Source: Diphasiastrum complanatum
Taxonomy: Eukaryota; Streptophyta; Lycopodiopsida; Lycopodiales; Lycopodiaceae
Assembly: GCA_029204225.1 (NCBI GenBank)
Contig: CM055112.1
Span: forward strand, 44,463,634-44,527,633
Length of the DNA stretch: 64,000 bases
Direction: 5' to 3'
Position numbers and translations under genes: made by a program
Shown: positions 45,103-56,541 of the stretch, piece by piece
How the letters are laid out: every line of letters starts with the position of its first letter
Numbering within the stretch: the stretch's first letter is position 1
The notes under the pieces: model-generated
What the model was told of the DNA's origin: nothing
Seen by the model: the letters and a program-made list of their open reading frames with translations, nothing else
The model's database searches: none

Positions 45103-45520
45103 ATGAAGACAATGAAGAGAGTGATGAGACATATTCAGGGAAGTTTAGAGCACATCTTATGTTACGATGGAAATGCGATCAACCCACTCGTCCTGCGAGG
45201 CTACTTCGACTCAGATTGGGGAGGAACAGTCTCTACTAGAAAATCTACCTTCGGGTTCTGTTTCTATCTGGCAGGGGGACTGATTTCGTGGAACTCAAGG
45301 AAGCAGAAATCAGTTGCGCTTTCTTCGATAGAGGCATAGTACATCACAACATGTCAAGCTTCAAACGAAACTATATGGATCAGGTTATTACTTCACAACT
45401 TACATCACACTCATTTTAATACTACCACCATTCTGTGTGACAACTTGAGCTGTATTTCACTGTCACTGAATCCCAGATCATGGCAAATCCAAGCACATAG
45501 AAATCTAGTATCATTTCAGA
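45103..45520 (+). pseudogene. Ty1/copia RNase H fragment
   Basis: Reads MKRVMRHIQGSLEHILCYDG, GYFDSDWGGTVSTRKSTFGF and WNSRKQKSVALSSIEA, the start of copia RNase H including the first catalytic Asp (DSDW). After a TAG in the EAEY region it continues with TIWIRLLLHNL and ILCDN. It is head-to-head with the copia gag at 44474-45030, so they cannot be one intact element. Confidence 0.8.
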
Positions 45521-45718
45521 AAGCCCTACAAGGGAAGGGCCCACACTGCCCTTATGTGAGTGATTGAGAGATACCGCTTCCAATCCCGAGGGCCATCTCA
45601 ACCACCCCGTGCTCCCCCCCAGCCGATGAGGGTTCTCTAGGCCCCCAGAGGCACGACTGCAAAGAGGTGTAACCGCAATCTCAGTCCTATCAAACCTGAG
45701 GTCTAGATCCTTCGTCCT

Positions 45719-46105
45719 CTAGATCGTCCACCCCTCTAGGTAGAAATCCATAGAGGGATCGTCACTATTGTCTTCATCCCTCTCTATTTCTAGTAGATCT
45801 AGTTCTGGTGGCCTAGTGGTAGCCAGCTGGTCCGGGTGACTGCACAGGCGATCCGAATGGTATGAAAGGTTGGATGGGTCTTGTGAGTCGGTAGAAACGG
45901 CGTAAGTTAGATGCCAAAATCCATCGATAATGAGCTCATAGGTTTCGAAGTAACTATAACCCCCGCAATGTTGTATTCTTAATATAGTATCTCCCGCCCG
46001 TAGGTGAGGTTGGAGTGCCGGGGTATAGAAATAATAGTGTGTGGTTCTTTCTCGGATCGATTGACAGACATCCCCTAATATAGGGTGGAACTGATTTTCA
46101 TCCAC
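45719..46105 (-). CDS. Hypothetical open frame, 128 codons
   Basis: An uninterrupted minus-strand frame with balanced composition (YFYTPALQPHLRAGDTILRI, FETYELIIDGFWHLTYAV) and an acidic C-terminus (EIERDEDNSDD). Base composition here is more GC-rich than the flanks. I recognise no domain. It could be a gag-like or virus-derived remnant or a small host protein; the sequence does not decide. Confidence 0.35.
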   Translation of the reverse strand: MDENQFHPILGDVCQSIRERTTHYYFYTPALQPHLRAGDTILRIQHCGGYSYFETYELIIDGFWHLTYAVSTDSQDPSNLSYHSDRLCSHPDQLATTRPPELDLLEIERDEDNSDDPSMDFYLEGWTI

Positions 46106-47040
46106 TATGCTCCAGGGTCCAGCCCCTCATGAGGAAGGAAGTTGTTCGGCACATTCCCCACTCTAGGTCTCTAGAGGCACCTACTATTGTCAAGATGGAA
46201 TCTATAACCTAGAGTACGACTCCGGGTAGTATTGTTTATGTCAATGTCTTTGGTACTTCACAATGGTCGAGATTTAAGGCCAGAGGTCACACACATGTAG
46301 CTACTTACCATTGTCATAGGGAATTTCGTAGGGTACTTAGTTAGCAATCATAGATTACATGAAATGAAGTCACCATCTATGGCCGGGTATTTTCTGAAAT
46401 GTGTCACCAAAGTGTTCAACCGGTCAGGGTGACATAAGCAAACAGTCATCAAATGATTATGCTATAATATATCATGATTAGTTCTGTGCAGTGTGAGGGT
46501 GCCAATTATATGCACCGCCTTGTTTGATAGGTGGTGGTATTTTGCCAAGCATAGGGCCTAGGTATTTCGCTAGGCAGTTCCAACGATGGAGGTGACTATG
46601 ATGACCCCTAACCGAGGTGGTGTATTTCAACCACGCGCGGTGACAACCCGCTCTTTTGTTTCAAAGAGGTTGGGTCACTAAGTTAATTATGCACAAAATA
46701 TCTCACTCCCAAATACAACATCAAACTGAGTCTTACAACCTAAGCATAATGTGCGTAGAGATTTTAACCTTCAATAATTGTGAGCATACTATGAAGAGAC
46801 ACGGCTAGCATGCTATCTAATTTGATCATCATTAAGCAAGCCCATACCAAGGTAACAACACTTATTTAAAATCGAAGCCAACCTAGAGAGCCAAGCCAAA
46901 TCCAAGTTGTGCTAAGCAATGCCTACGAAATTCCAAGAACGACATCATATTTCATAACATATGAACTTACGAATGGAAAAATACATGCTTTGATAAGGAA
47001 CTGGAAATTATACCTTATTTGGAAAAAGGAGACCGGAGTG
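46106..47040. other. No gene recognised
   Basis: Moderate GC, with short words recurring (for example ggtatttcgctaggcag near 46562). A short open frame at 46909 leads into the gypsy fragment below. Confidence 0.35.
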
Positions 47041-47330
47041 CCTTGGACTCCCCCAAATCATGAGTTCACACCACTTCCGATCGATGCCATAAGCCTTGGT
47101 ACGAGGTGTGTTGGTCTTTTGGATGGTGGTATCCTTAGCCATCTTGGCATTGTTGACCATCCCATTGAATTGGAATCGGGGACTAAACCGGTCAATTTAC
47201 CACCGTACAGACTATCAAGGGCAGAAAAAGAAGAAGTCCATAAACAGGTTCAAGAGTTACTATACAAAAATTTATTGTTCGAAGTAAATTACCTTTTGGC
47301 TCTCCTGTGTTGCTGGTTTTGTTTGCTCTT
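47041..47330 (+). pseudogene. Ty3/gypsy RT N-terminal fragment
   Basis: Reads DHPIELESGTKPVNLPPYRL then EEVHKQVQELLYKNL, the entry to gypsy RT. After a one-base shift it gives PFGSPVLLV. The remaining RT is gone. Confidence 0.75.
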
Positions 47331-48602
47331 TAAAACCACCACTGACTACTAGCTCAATTTTATGAGCTTTTCAATGACTTTTCATTTTGAGCTTTGTAGA
47401 TTTTGATATATATAATTGCCATAAGTAACACTACCAATTTTTCAATTAGGTTGGGTCTACGAGAGTTGAATTGAGATAAACATCATGAAAGAATGCAATT
47501 ATTGAATTATTGATATGACACACAAGAAGTATAGCTCTTGTTCTTGAAATGTTTAACAAATTGCACATTCTTTAACATTACCACAGCTACTCAAAAGATG
47601 AACATTCTCCACCATAAATAACCAATCTAAAAAACATGATGTAAATAATGTGCCAAAGTTTTTAGAACAAATGCTTTTCTTACTTTTCATCATTTATTAA
47701 AAATCATATCTTCAAATAAAACTGAACACATCCATAGTTCCTAGGACACCTAAGAAACCATTCTTAGGTCTTTCTTTTTAATGAGTTATTTGTTAAATTT
47801 TTAGATGTGATTCTAACTAACAAAAATCCATGAAAAGGAAAATATAATTTTTCTTTCTTGGACAATCATCCCAACCTTTAATCTAAATAACAAAAATATT
47901 GCAAAAGAGATGTCAAAACTAAAAAAATGAGAAGAGGTAAGAAAGCACCAAATACCAATTTAACAAATAAAAAAAAACCACCAAAAAGATAAAGGCCTTT
48001 GAGAGCTGGCTATTCAAACCATTTACAATTGAATCAACCAGTTTTCACTTTATTACTAGATTGTTAGTCAACACATTGATAAAATTATAACAAATAGGAT
48101 CCTGATCAATCACAAAGTGATGAAGTTTGCACAAAGTATTAGATCCAATATGGCAAGTATAAACAAAAATAGATCTAGATTCTAGCTTATCTTCGCAATT
48201 GCTCCACTTAGGCACATAGAATTTGATCAAAATCAGATCTGTTGGTGCATCCACTTATCTTGACCTGTTGTAAACACTTCAAATAGCTTCCATTCAACCT
48301 ATTACACACTCAAGGTCCACAAGAGATCGATGCTAGAACTCGCCAAAACAAAATAGTGTCTTTCTCAAAAACTTGAAAATCTTGATTTCTACATCAAATT
48401 ACTTCAAGATTTACATAAGTCTTTATACATAAGCAACTCGGATCTAGGATTTAGGGTTTTTTCCCAAACAAATCTGACCAAAATCACAACTCTAAAGATG
48501 GCCCATCAACCCTAATGTTGACCTCGTGTGAGTGAGACCTCTTAACAATGTAAAAATTACTATAATTAGTCCTATATTCTCTCCAAGGCAAAAATGGGCT
48601 TT
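47331..48602. other. AT-rich, no gene
   Basis: No coding frames of note, RNA gene or repeat detected. Confidence 0.4.
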
Positions 48603-48719
48603 TGTTTCCACATGAAATGCTTCTTGGTTTCCAAGGGGAGGCTCGAACCTGAGACCAAAGAAACTTTGGATGTCAAGCGAACCAACTAAGCCAACCCCGT
48701 TGTGTTTTCACATGAAATG
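48603..48719 (-). mobile_element. tRNA-derived short retroposon with 17-bp TSD
   Basis: The insert 48620-48702 (83 bp) reads on the minus strand as a tRNA-like sequence with an A box (TGGCTTAGTTGG, 48682-48693) and a B box (GGTTCGAGCC, 48640-48649) at RNA polymerase III spacing. It is flanked by tgtttccacatgaaatg (48603-48619) and tgttttcacatgaaatg (48703-48719), a 17-bp duplication with one difference. This is the mark of LINE-driven insertion of a tRNA or minimal SINE. There is no A-rich tail and no long SINE body. Confidence 0.72.
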
Positions 48720-50030
48720 ATGCTACAAGACCAAGAATGAGGAATATGAACATTGTGAACTTGTTTGTCTAGGCATCTATCCAAGTTGGCAATGCCCCAT
48801 CATCACATTACATGGAAAAAATTACAAGAGATTAGTCAAGCTAGAATTGTGAAATTTCATTCAAGAAACATTAATCAAAAATGAGTATTTTGAGAAAAAG
48901 CTACCTTGTATCAAATAAAAGTTGACAGTGGCCCATACTAGCACCTTGAGTTTCAAATGCTGATCTTTGAAAAAATTTCAAACATCATAACAATGTCCTA
49001 GATGAAATCTTGATCAAATTGTTTTTAGTTCCATAACATCAAAATGTGAACATATAAATATTTTTTGGAGCCGTTCCTAGAACTCTTTTCTTAAGAACAA
49101 AATGACTATCCCTGAGGAACATTTTACGTACATGTTCCTAACAAAAAAACCTTGAGAATGAGTGTGTATGAGTACATACAATAATATATGATAAATTACA
49201 TGCATCTTGGCAAAAGTGGTGATTGTTCATTGTATTGGGTGATATGAACATTTCTTGGTTCCCTTTAAAAAAGAACCTAGTAGTAGCTAAAAGGCATGTG
49301 ACCTTTTGGTTGCAAAATGGGTTACAAATTCTTCCCTAATATCCATGTTCACATATATGAATGAGAACTAATTTTGCTCATTCCCTTTTTTGTTATTTGT
49401 TGTCTTGACAATATTGTCTACTTCATTCAAATTTATGAAAAAATGTGATATAGTAACACATCAATGACCCTTTTAATGATGAAATCAGAAGACCATGCTT
49501 TATTTATAGTTCAAGTTCTCAGCATGGAGTTTTCCTTGTAGCTAGTTAGTAGGTAAGGTACACCTTAACCCGATAAATTTGTGAGTATCTGGACAGATCT
49601 TAGAGTATCAAATTTATTAGTCAATATTCATTCCTATATAAACACTTGATATCAAACTCATTGCAATTTTCATCACAAATAACCAAAACAAGTGCAGTAG
49701 ATCTCTGCAAATGTCCAGTTCTGTCCATGTATTCATGCCACCTGTCAAAATTACATCAATTCTTGAAATATTACATGGTTACAAGGGAAAAAATCATGCT
49801 GATGGTCATCAAAGATTCCATTGTTTTCTTAAGAATTCTTATCCAAATCTGGCTATGTTTCATTTGAAATGACAAGTAGTTCACATTCGGACTCATCAAA
49901 TTAGAAATTAGTTTGCCAAATACTACATATCCATATTCACTAATTCACCCGCTAATGGCAGAAAAAATGCTCTCACACCACCAAAGATAATAAACCCAAG
50001 AGTAAAGCTGGATACTTATGTTAACTGTGT
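48720..50030. other. AT-rich, no gene
   Basis: No features beyond scattered short frames. It precedes the palindrome at 50031. Confidence 0.35.
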
Positions 50031-50054
50031 TGCAGCGGATCGCGATCCGCTGCA
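50031..50054. repeat. 24-bp perfect palindrome in a gatcc-rich cluster
   Basis: The stretch tgcagcggatcg followed by its reverse complement. The next 60 bases hold five more cgatcc/ggatc words (50059-50126). Such a dense dyad could form a hairpin or be a protein-binding site. Confidence 0.8.
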
Positions 50055-50539
50055 AAAACGATCCGGATCATGCGATCCGAATCGCCAGCGATCCGGGATC
50101 AGAAACTGTCCCGAATCGCAAAAAAATTTTGCAAATTTTTTTGTCATTGTGGAGGGATCCACAGCTAGTTGCAATCCAAATGACCAATGAATAGCAGCAG
50201 AAATACTGAGGCAGATACAAATGAAACGATTAGCCAATGTTATATCGCAAATCTGTATCTGCAAAACCATTTTGCTTCAGTATCTGATAAAGTGACTAGC
50301 AGATGTTGGGGGTTAACTATCTGAAACCAAGCAATAGAACCGCTTCTTTTGAAAATCCTTTCACATGATACCCCATATTGGCAATTTTGAAATCAAAAAA
50401 ACAAAAAAAATCTGCGTTCCGGGAAACCCTAATGGGCTGCATCTTTGGTTAATTGGCACTCTGGTATTGACAAGGGACTGGCAGTAACAACCATACAATT
50501 TAAAGAAATGGATTTGGACAATAACATGATTAGAGTTAG

Positions 50540-50995
50540 TTCAGTCTCAGGAGATTTCCTCTCATTCCCTGAAAGCTAGCTATATACTCTCGTACCACCA
50601 AATATTCTTCAGTATACCCGCCGGGATAAAAGCTGAATATTGATGCTATTTGGATATTCAGAATTAACAGGAGACTAGCAGTTACAACTTACAACCATGA
50701 CATCTTCTGGAATGGATTTGGACTATTTTATGATCTGAGTTAGTTCAGGAGATTTTTTCTCATTCTCTGAAAGCTTTTAGTTTCTAGAGCATAACAGGTT
50801 TCAAATGGATTTAAATCTACAATGATTTGAAAAGTTAAATCTACAGAGAAATTTCTCTCGTTATCTGAAAGCTTTGAGCACCCAGAGCATCATCACAAGT
50901 TTTGAAATGGATCTAAGCATTATTATGATTTGATAAGTTCAATCTACAGAAATATTTCTCTCGTTGTCTGAAACTTTTAGCACCCAGAGCAGAAA
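50540..50995. repeat. Tandem repeat of about 110 bp in the gene's 3' end
   Basis: Units with tctctcgtt[g/a]tctgaaa, agcacccagagca and gttttgaaatgga recur about four times, with divergence. The last unit overlaps the final coding exon of the minus-strand gene, so its C-terminus may have been shaped by the repeat. Confidence 0.55.
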
Positions 50996-53900
50996 GTCCT
51001 GCTATCAAGATTAGTTTCAATATATTGGTTTTTGTAAACATACGAGAATGACGAGACCTTGAAATAGGAGACTTAATAACAGGTTCCAATTCAAGTCGCT
51101 GTAGATCTGTCTCGTCACAGCAAGTAGATAAATCGGATGCACTGGAGCATGAATCACAACTTGAAAGGGAGGATGTAAGCCCTTCAAACATGTCTGAAAA
51201 TCTATCTGAGCAAACAAAGCATTCTGAGAATTCTTCAACAGCCCACCCAAACTTGCTTTGATTTTGTATTTCCAGTATTCCTTTTTCTCTGTCTGCAACA
51301 TCTGCACCCAGAAGTATGTGAACAGTTACGGTGGCAGCAAACAGTTACTTTCACCAAACAACAGGAGGACATGTCTGTCAGATGAATGGAAGTAATTTCG
51401 GTCTGGCAATGTATAATTGTTGGTCGGAGTGTAAGTTACACAATTGCTCTCAATATAAAACTATTTGCACAGTTGGTTGTGGAACTGGTTCACATCTCGG
51501 TGCCCATGGATCATGACAACATTCTTTCCACCCTGACTCTGAATGTTCACGTTAGAAACCATAACCCTACAAATGTTTTTCTACTCTAGAACACACGCTC
51601 TTAAGTTTTGTGGCACCAGATCATGCACTCAATTCTAAACTTGAAAAACAGCAACCAAAAACATCTGAGGCTTTTTCTTATTCAGGATTCTTTTGACAAG
51701 CTTGGTTTCCATGTAAAATAAAAATGAGTGCATCACAACCTAATATGCAATCTCAAAATTAACTACATACCTGAATAACTAACTCTGTAAGTTGAAAGTA
51801 AACTCTTTAACCTCGAGTCGAGGTCTAAGAGGATCCCCTCCAATTTTTGAAGAGTCTCTCCCTGCAATAATTAGCTTATTTTATTTGATGATCAAGTCTA
51901 TATAGCGTTGCAGAGAAATGTTTGCTACAAAGAGATGTGCAAGACATACTTAGAATACAGTTAAGGCAAGTCGATGCATACATACCGTTGAGTCGTGCTG
52001 CCCATCTACTCTCTGGACCTAAAAAATAAGGTAGTCACGTATTGCTTTTAAGTATACTTAATTGAACTAAAAGAAATGCAGGAAAGCTCTAACGACACTA
52101 TGTTTAAATCGTTGCCAATTATTAGCGATATAAAAATTCATGCCTGTCTTGTCACTTTGTTTGGGTGCTCTGCAAGTACAACGGCTGTGCATTCAGCATG
52201 TCCACTAGAAATGTTAGCCTCAGCGGGTGAAAGTGAAGCTCCCTGCACATTCTCTAAGAAAAGCTCTGGACCCCTGCATTTTTCCCAAGGAAAATATTGA
52301 TGAGTTTTTAGCATACTTTTGAGCGAAAAACGGGCTACTTTTTTCAGCATACAAAATTTTGGGAAACAAGAAACATGCTACAGAAACCGCGAAAAGCAAC
52401 TTCGTGACATTGTAGTGAAATTTTCCCAAAGTGCAATAATTAAATGAAACATTATAGCTGCTGATGCAGTCCTTCCATTCCATGCTTGTAACGTCTTTTG
52501 GTAAGTGCTGTTTCCCACCACACTTCCCACATGGATTTCCCATGATAATAAAACATGGACTCTGGGAAAAACGTGTTTCCCCAAAAACATGGGGAAATGG
52601 CATATTCCAAAACTATGGTTTTCGGAAAGAAAAGGTATAAATGACAATTCCAGCCAGACATATAACTACACCACAGCTGATAAGCATCAATCACCTCTGT
52701 TCAATGATTTCGATGGTTTCAGAATCTCGGTCAAGGACATATTCGGGCTCTCGGAGGCAGTTACATTGAGCACTCATCTGCAAAGGAGGAAAAACAGAAC
52801 CGGCTAAATTTATGTGAAATAGCAAGATCAGCAAGATGCTCGGAAAAATCCAAGTTTTTTGGTGAGTGGGGTGGGGGCTTTGCATACTTTTATCGAACCA
52901 CATTGTAATTACGAATCTGATTTTCTTGCTTTCAACCATAAAATTAAGATATGACAAAGGTACCTTAAGTTTTGGGACTCCATCAAGATCTCTTGCAGAT
53001 AGAGGATATTCCAACCATAATTCTTGATTTTGTTCGTGAACAAACTGTAACATGAAAATACTATTCTATTAGCACCTTGATTTACCAGCTAATTGAATGT
53101 TCACAAAGTCAATCACAGTAATAGTTTTTTATTTGCTGCCATGCTTTAGCCTGATATGCTCTTAATGTAACTGTCTAAAAGCGTAGGACTCATAAGTAGT
53201 GGAAAATTTGAGGGTGAAACAAACTTCACCTCTTTTAAATCAATGGCAATATGACCAGTCAACCCAGAACTGCAAGCCTGCTCAATCATAACATCGATGT
53301 AACTCACCAAAATCTTAAAAGATACTGGCACAAACAAAAGGCAACAAAAATTGGAACCTCAGTGTGTCAAAATAGTAATATCATTACCTGATCTGTTTCA
53401 AAGTTCACCAAGCACCAGAATTGATTTGCAAAAACAAACAAAATAATATGAGCATAATGAAGAGAAGGTACATTAACTCTCTGATACACATCTTGAAACT
53501 TGACACACAGAGTTTCTGACATTTCCTTAAACAATTGCTAGATTCCTCCATCTTTAAGAGGCTGGGAGAGTCTCCAAAGAATTATTTCTACGACTCTATT
53601 CTCACTTCGTCATGATTAACACATCAGGTGTGAAAAATGCAAGTAGACTCACCAATGTACACATGTAGCTTGCCAAGGTCATCCACTGTAGCAGCAAAAA
53701 GTCGGCAGCTAATTCTCTTGTTGATGGTGCACTTGTCAAGAGTAATATCAAATTCCCCAATTTCCTTTTGCTTAGAGCCATGCAAGACTGTAACTTTCAA
53801 CTTCCGTTTGGCTAATTTTTCACAATGAGATGATCGAGAAGCAAAGGGAACACCAGTAATTTTAACCAGGTCAATGACAAAGAGGTACACAGAAGCACCC

Positions 53901-54194
53901 TGAGGCAACCTCCTGTGCAGGCCCAGACTCATATTGAGTAGCTCAGAGAACCACAATAACAGAGCTGTACTGCAAACAAAACACCAACAGCCTGTAGTGA
54001 CTATAATCAATATGGAGGTTATCGATATATTGCTTCTATATGGTCACCACAATCGAGTAACATGGTAATACATATCGTTTAGAGAATATCTAATGAACAC
54101 CAATCAAAATCTAGTAACATGGTTTTTCCAGCAAAGAGCTATTCCAACTGCATTTGCTATCTGCACCCAGATATATAATACAAAAATAGAATTA

Positions 54195-54229
<35 letters not shown>

Positions 54230-54272
54230 AATCGCCACTTGCATGGACCAGTATGCAGAACATCGGGCAACC
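50913..54272 (-). CDS. Multi-exon host gene of unknown family, C-terminal part, tail-anchored-like
   Basis: Exons read on the minus strand: 53653-53969, 53230-53324, 52964-53044, 52695-52777, 52144-52273, 51986-52018, 51771-51861 and 50913-51301. Every junction keeps phase with no stop. Introns are GT-AG except one GC-AG (after 52144). Key words: NMSLGLHRRLPQGASVYLFV, KVTVLHGSKQKEIGEFDITL, WLEYPLSARDLDG, then LQKLEGILLDLDSRLKSLLS and a Cys/Ser-rich stretch. Near the C-terminus comes a hydrophobic segment (NILKLILIAGLSALGA) that could be a membrane anchor. A 29-base exon at 54244-54272 (SWLPDVLHT) may precede. A further 38-base exon (53388-53425, QFWCLVNFETDQ) fits in phase but has AA instead of AG at its acceptor. 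The 5' exons and promoter were not found. I do not recognise the family. Confidence 0.7.
54198..54226. repeat. (CT)n microsatellite
   Basis: Uninterrupted CT run. It lies in the intron upstream of the 53653-53969 exon and is missing from the copy at 39838-41225. Confidence 0.9.
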
Positions 54273-55277
54273 AGCTACTTGAAGAAAAAAGTGAGATCTG
54301 ATGAATTATTGGCATTGCTTTTCAGCTGATTGATTCATTTCGACACGTTCAATTGAAAATCCCCTTCAAAAGCTCAACATAGGCTCTCCTTCAAGAAACG
54401 GGAGGTGATAGGCTTTCAATACATCATGTTATTCATAAGGTAGTAATCACCTCACAACCACTGGGCCACTCAAAGGTCGGGCTTCATCCCCCTCGGAATT
54501 AGCTCCAAAAACATCTAATGACAACTAATATCAAGAGCCAAGAAATAGAATATGGAACTCAAATTTCTGGCAGAAGCCCCTGCATAAGACAAAGGATGTT
54601 GCATTCTGATTTCTCATCTAAATCTTAAACCTGTTCTCTTAAAGTCAGATAATGTATGCCAAATTTAGGGTAGCAATTACCATAATTGTTCACAGCAGTA
54701 GGGGCTAGAGTTATACAAGATGGACTGCAAAGACTTGCATACACTTTGTTTCAAGACCTCCACCAAGATCATTGCTAGGATGCCAAAACCGAGAGAAAAG
54801 GGGAACGGATGGTGGATCAATCCAACCCAACCAAACCTAGATCAATCAGATGTAGCCCTTAAGCTATGTAATGCTTGCCATGTCTCAATAGTACAATTTC
54901 ACTCTTTTTGGACTATTGTTGGCTGAGAAGTTTCTTTATCTAGAATGCTTTTTGTCACTTGCTCGAGGTACATGCTGAGAAGGAGCACTTTTCTCTCTCT
55001 TGTTAAGGTGATGTTTTTTCTTTTGTTGTCTTTAGGTTCTTCCAATATGGTTTGGTTCTCTTTAGTCTGCCTTGCTGAGTCACAAGGCATGGCATGGCAT
55101 GCTAGGACTTTTTTATTCGTGGTCGTTCTTGTTCGCTTAGTTGGATTGGTGTGCTTCCTCTTATGAGTGATAATCTTGTCCGTTTCTGATGGTTGGTCAA
55201 GTTTTTTATGTCTGAACCAAAATAGTAAAAATGGATTGCCAAAATCATAATGTCTATTTTATGTTATAGTTAGAATC
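54273..55277 (-). other. 5' part of the host gene region, exons not resolved
   Basis: Shared in inverted form with 39838-40690, so it belonged to the duplicated unit. Possible exon words (YHLPFLEGEP near 54370-54400) read in a phase that fits the following exon, but splice sites are weak. No first exon or promoter is identifiable. Confidence 0.35.
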
Positions 55278-55718
55278 TGTTACAGCTTTTACTCCCTTTC
55301 ATGGTTATTTACAATTTTATGCACATGTATAATTTTTATATAATACGAAAATGGCTAAAGCACTAGCTTGTGCTGACATCTGTAAAAGAAATGTAAATAA
55401 AACAGGTATTAGAGTAACTGAGCCTCTGAGTTGCATGTTGAGCTTTGGTATAGGGGTTACTGACTGCATCATTAATTAGGAGTGGCTGGACTGACCTGAG
55501 ACCTCCCAAAAGTAGGAAAGTTGACTAGTCAATAGGGCACATGTCATATGCTCACTAGGACACTTAGTCCCATGAATAAGTGACACATGTCAGGATTGAC
55601 TATTCAAACATGACACATGTCACATGCTCACTAGGACAGTTGGTCCAGTGTATGAGTGACACATGTCAGCCTACTTGCTTGCCTATATGTCAGGGTACTG
55701 CCGAGTGGCAAGTGTCGA
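55278..55718 (+). repeat. Gypsy LTR, 5' part (copy B)
   Basis: Starts tgttacagcttttactccc and matches the first half of 31992-32905. It breaks off at about 55718 and joins the integrase region directly, so LTR end, primer site and most of the internal region are deleted. Confidence 0.72.
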
Positions 55719-56541
55719 ATTGGATGGCAGTGATGGTCAAATTGGAAGTCCAATTGAGAACGAACGAATAGTACTAGCATCGCCAGACTGAGAGAGTCAA
55801 CCAGACTTTAGAGGATATGCTTAGTGCATTCGTTGGAGATAAGCAAACTCAGTGGGAGAAATTCCCATTGTTGGAGTTTGCTAACAATGACAAAATATGA
55901 TAAAATGATTTCTTTTGAGCTTAATTATGGTTTTAGACCACCTAGCCCTATTACGGTAGGAATTCCTCATAAAGTGCGTAGTGCGCTAATTTCCTAACTC
56001 AAATGAATAAAATGCTCGAGTTACCAAAAGTGAATGCTAGGCAAGCGATGGATCAACCTAAGTCACATCCTGATCAAAATCGTACGCCTAGAGAGTTCGA
56101 GAAAGGAGACATGGTGTTTCTCCAATTATTTAAGGACTTTAAGAACCTTAAGATGGGCAAATGTGACAAGTTATCCCCTCGTTATTGTGGACCCTGAAAG
56201 ATCAGTGATGTTTCTTATAACTTAGGTTTACCTTAAACGTGTAAAGTGCATCTTGTATCTCTCATATCTAGATTGAAATGGGTTTTACATCATGGTGATA
56301 ACTTGTTGTCTAATGGTTTGTTTGCGTCCGTCCTAGGAGCTGGGAGAAGTTATTACCCATGGGCCGACGAGGGTATTGGATAGGCGGGAGAGGCATTTAT
56401 TTACGCAACCAATCCGTGACTACTTGGTCACTTGGCATGGCAAGCCTCTTTCTAATGTTACCTGGGAGACCACACACAATCTGCATGCACAGTAGCCTAG
56501 CTTCACCATCATGAATGATGTTACCTAAGGGGGGAAAGGGA
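55719..56541 (+). pseudogene. Gypsy integrase C-terminus and chromodomain (copy B)
   Basis: Close copy of 31190-31991: VNARQAMDQPKSHPDQNRTP, FEKGDMVFLQLF (56090), KLSPRYCGP, and the chromodomain near 56370-56490 (LVTWHGKPLSNVTWE). Ends with a polypurine tract before the LTR at 56542. It has fewer lesions than copy A in the 56003-56197 part. Confidence 0.82.

Noticed and set aside
50913-54272. Naming the host gene as an adaptor-complex beta-type subunit (AP-5 class)
   Set aside because: The general look (trafficking-type wording and phase-conserved exons) brought it to mind, but no motif that I can verify supports it. Left unnamed.
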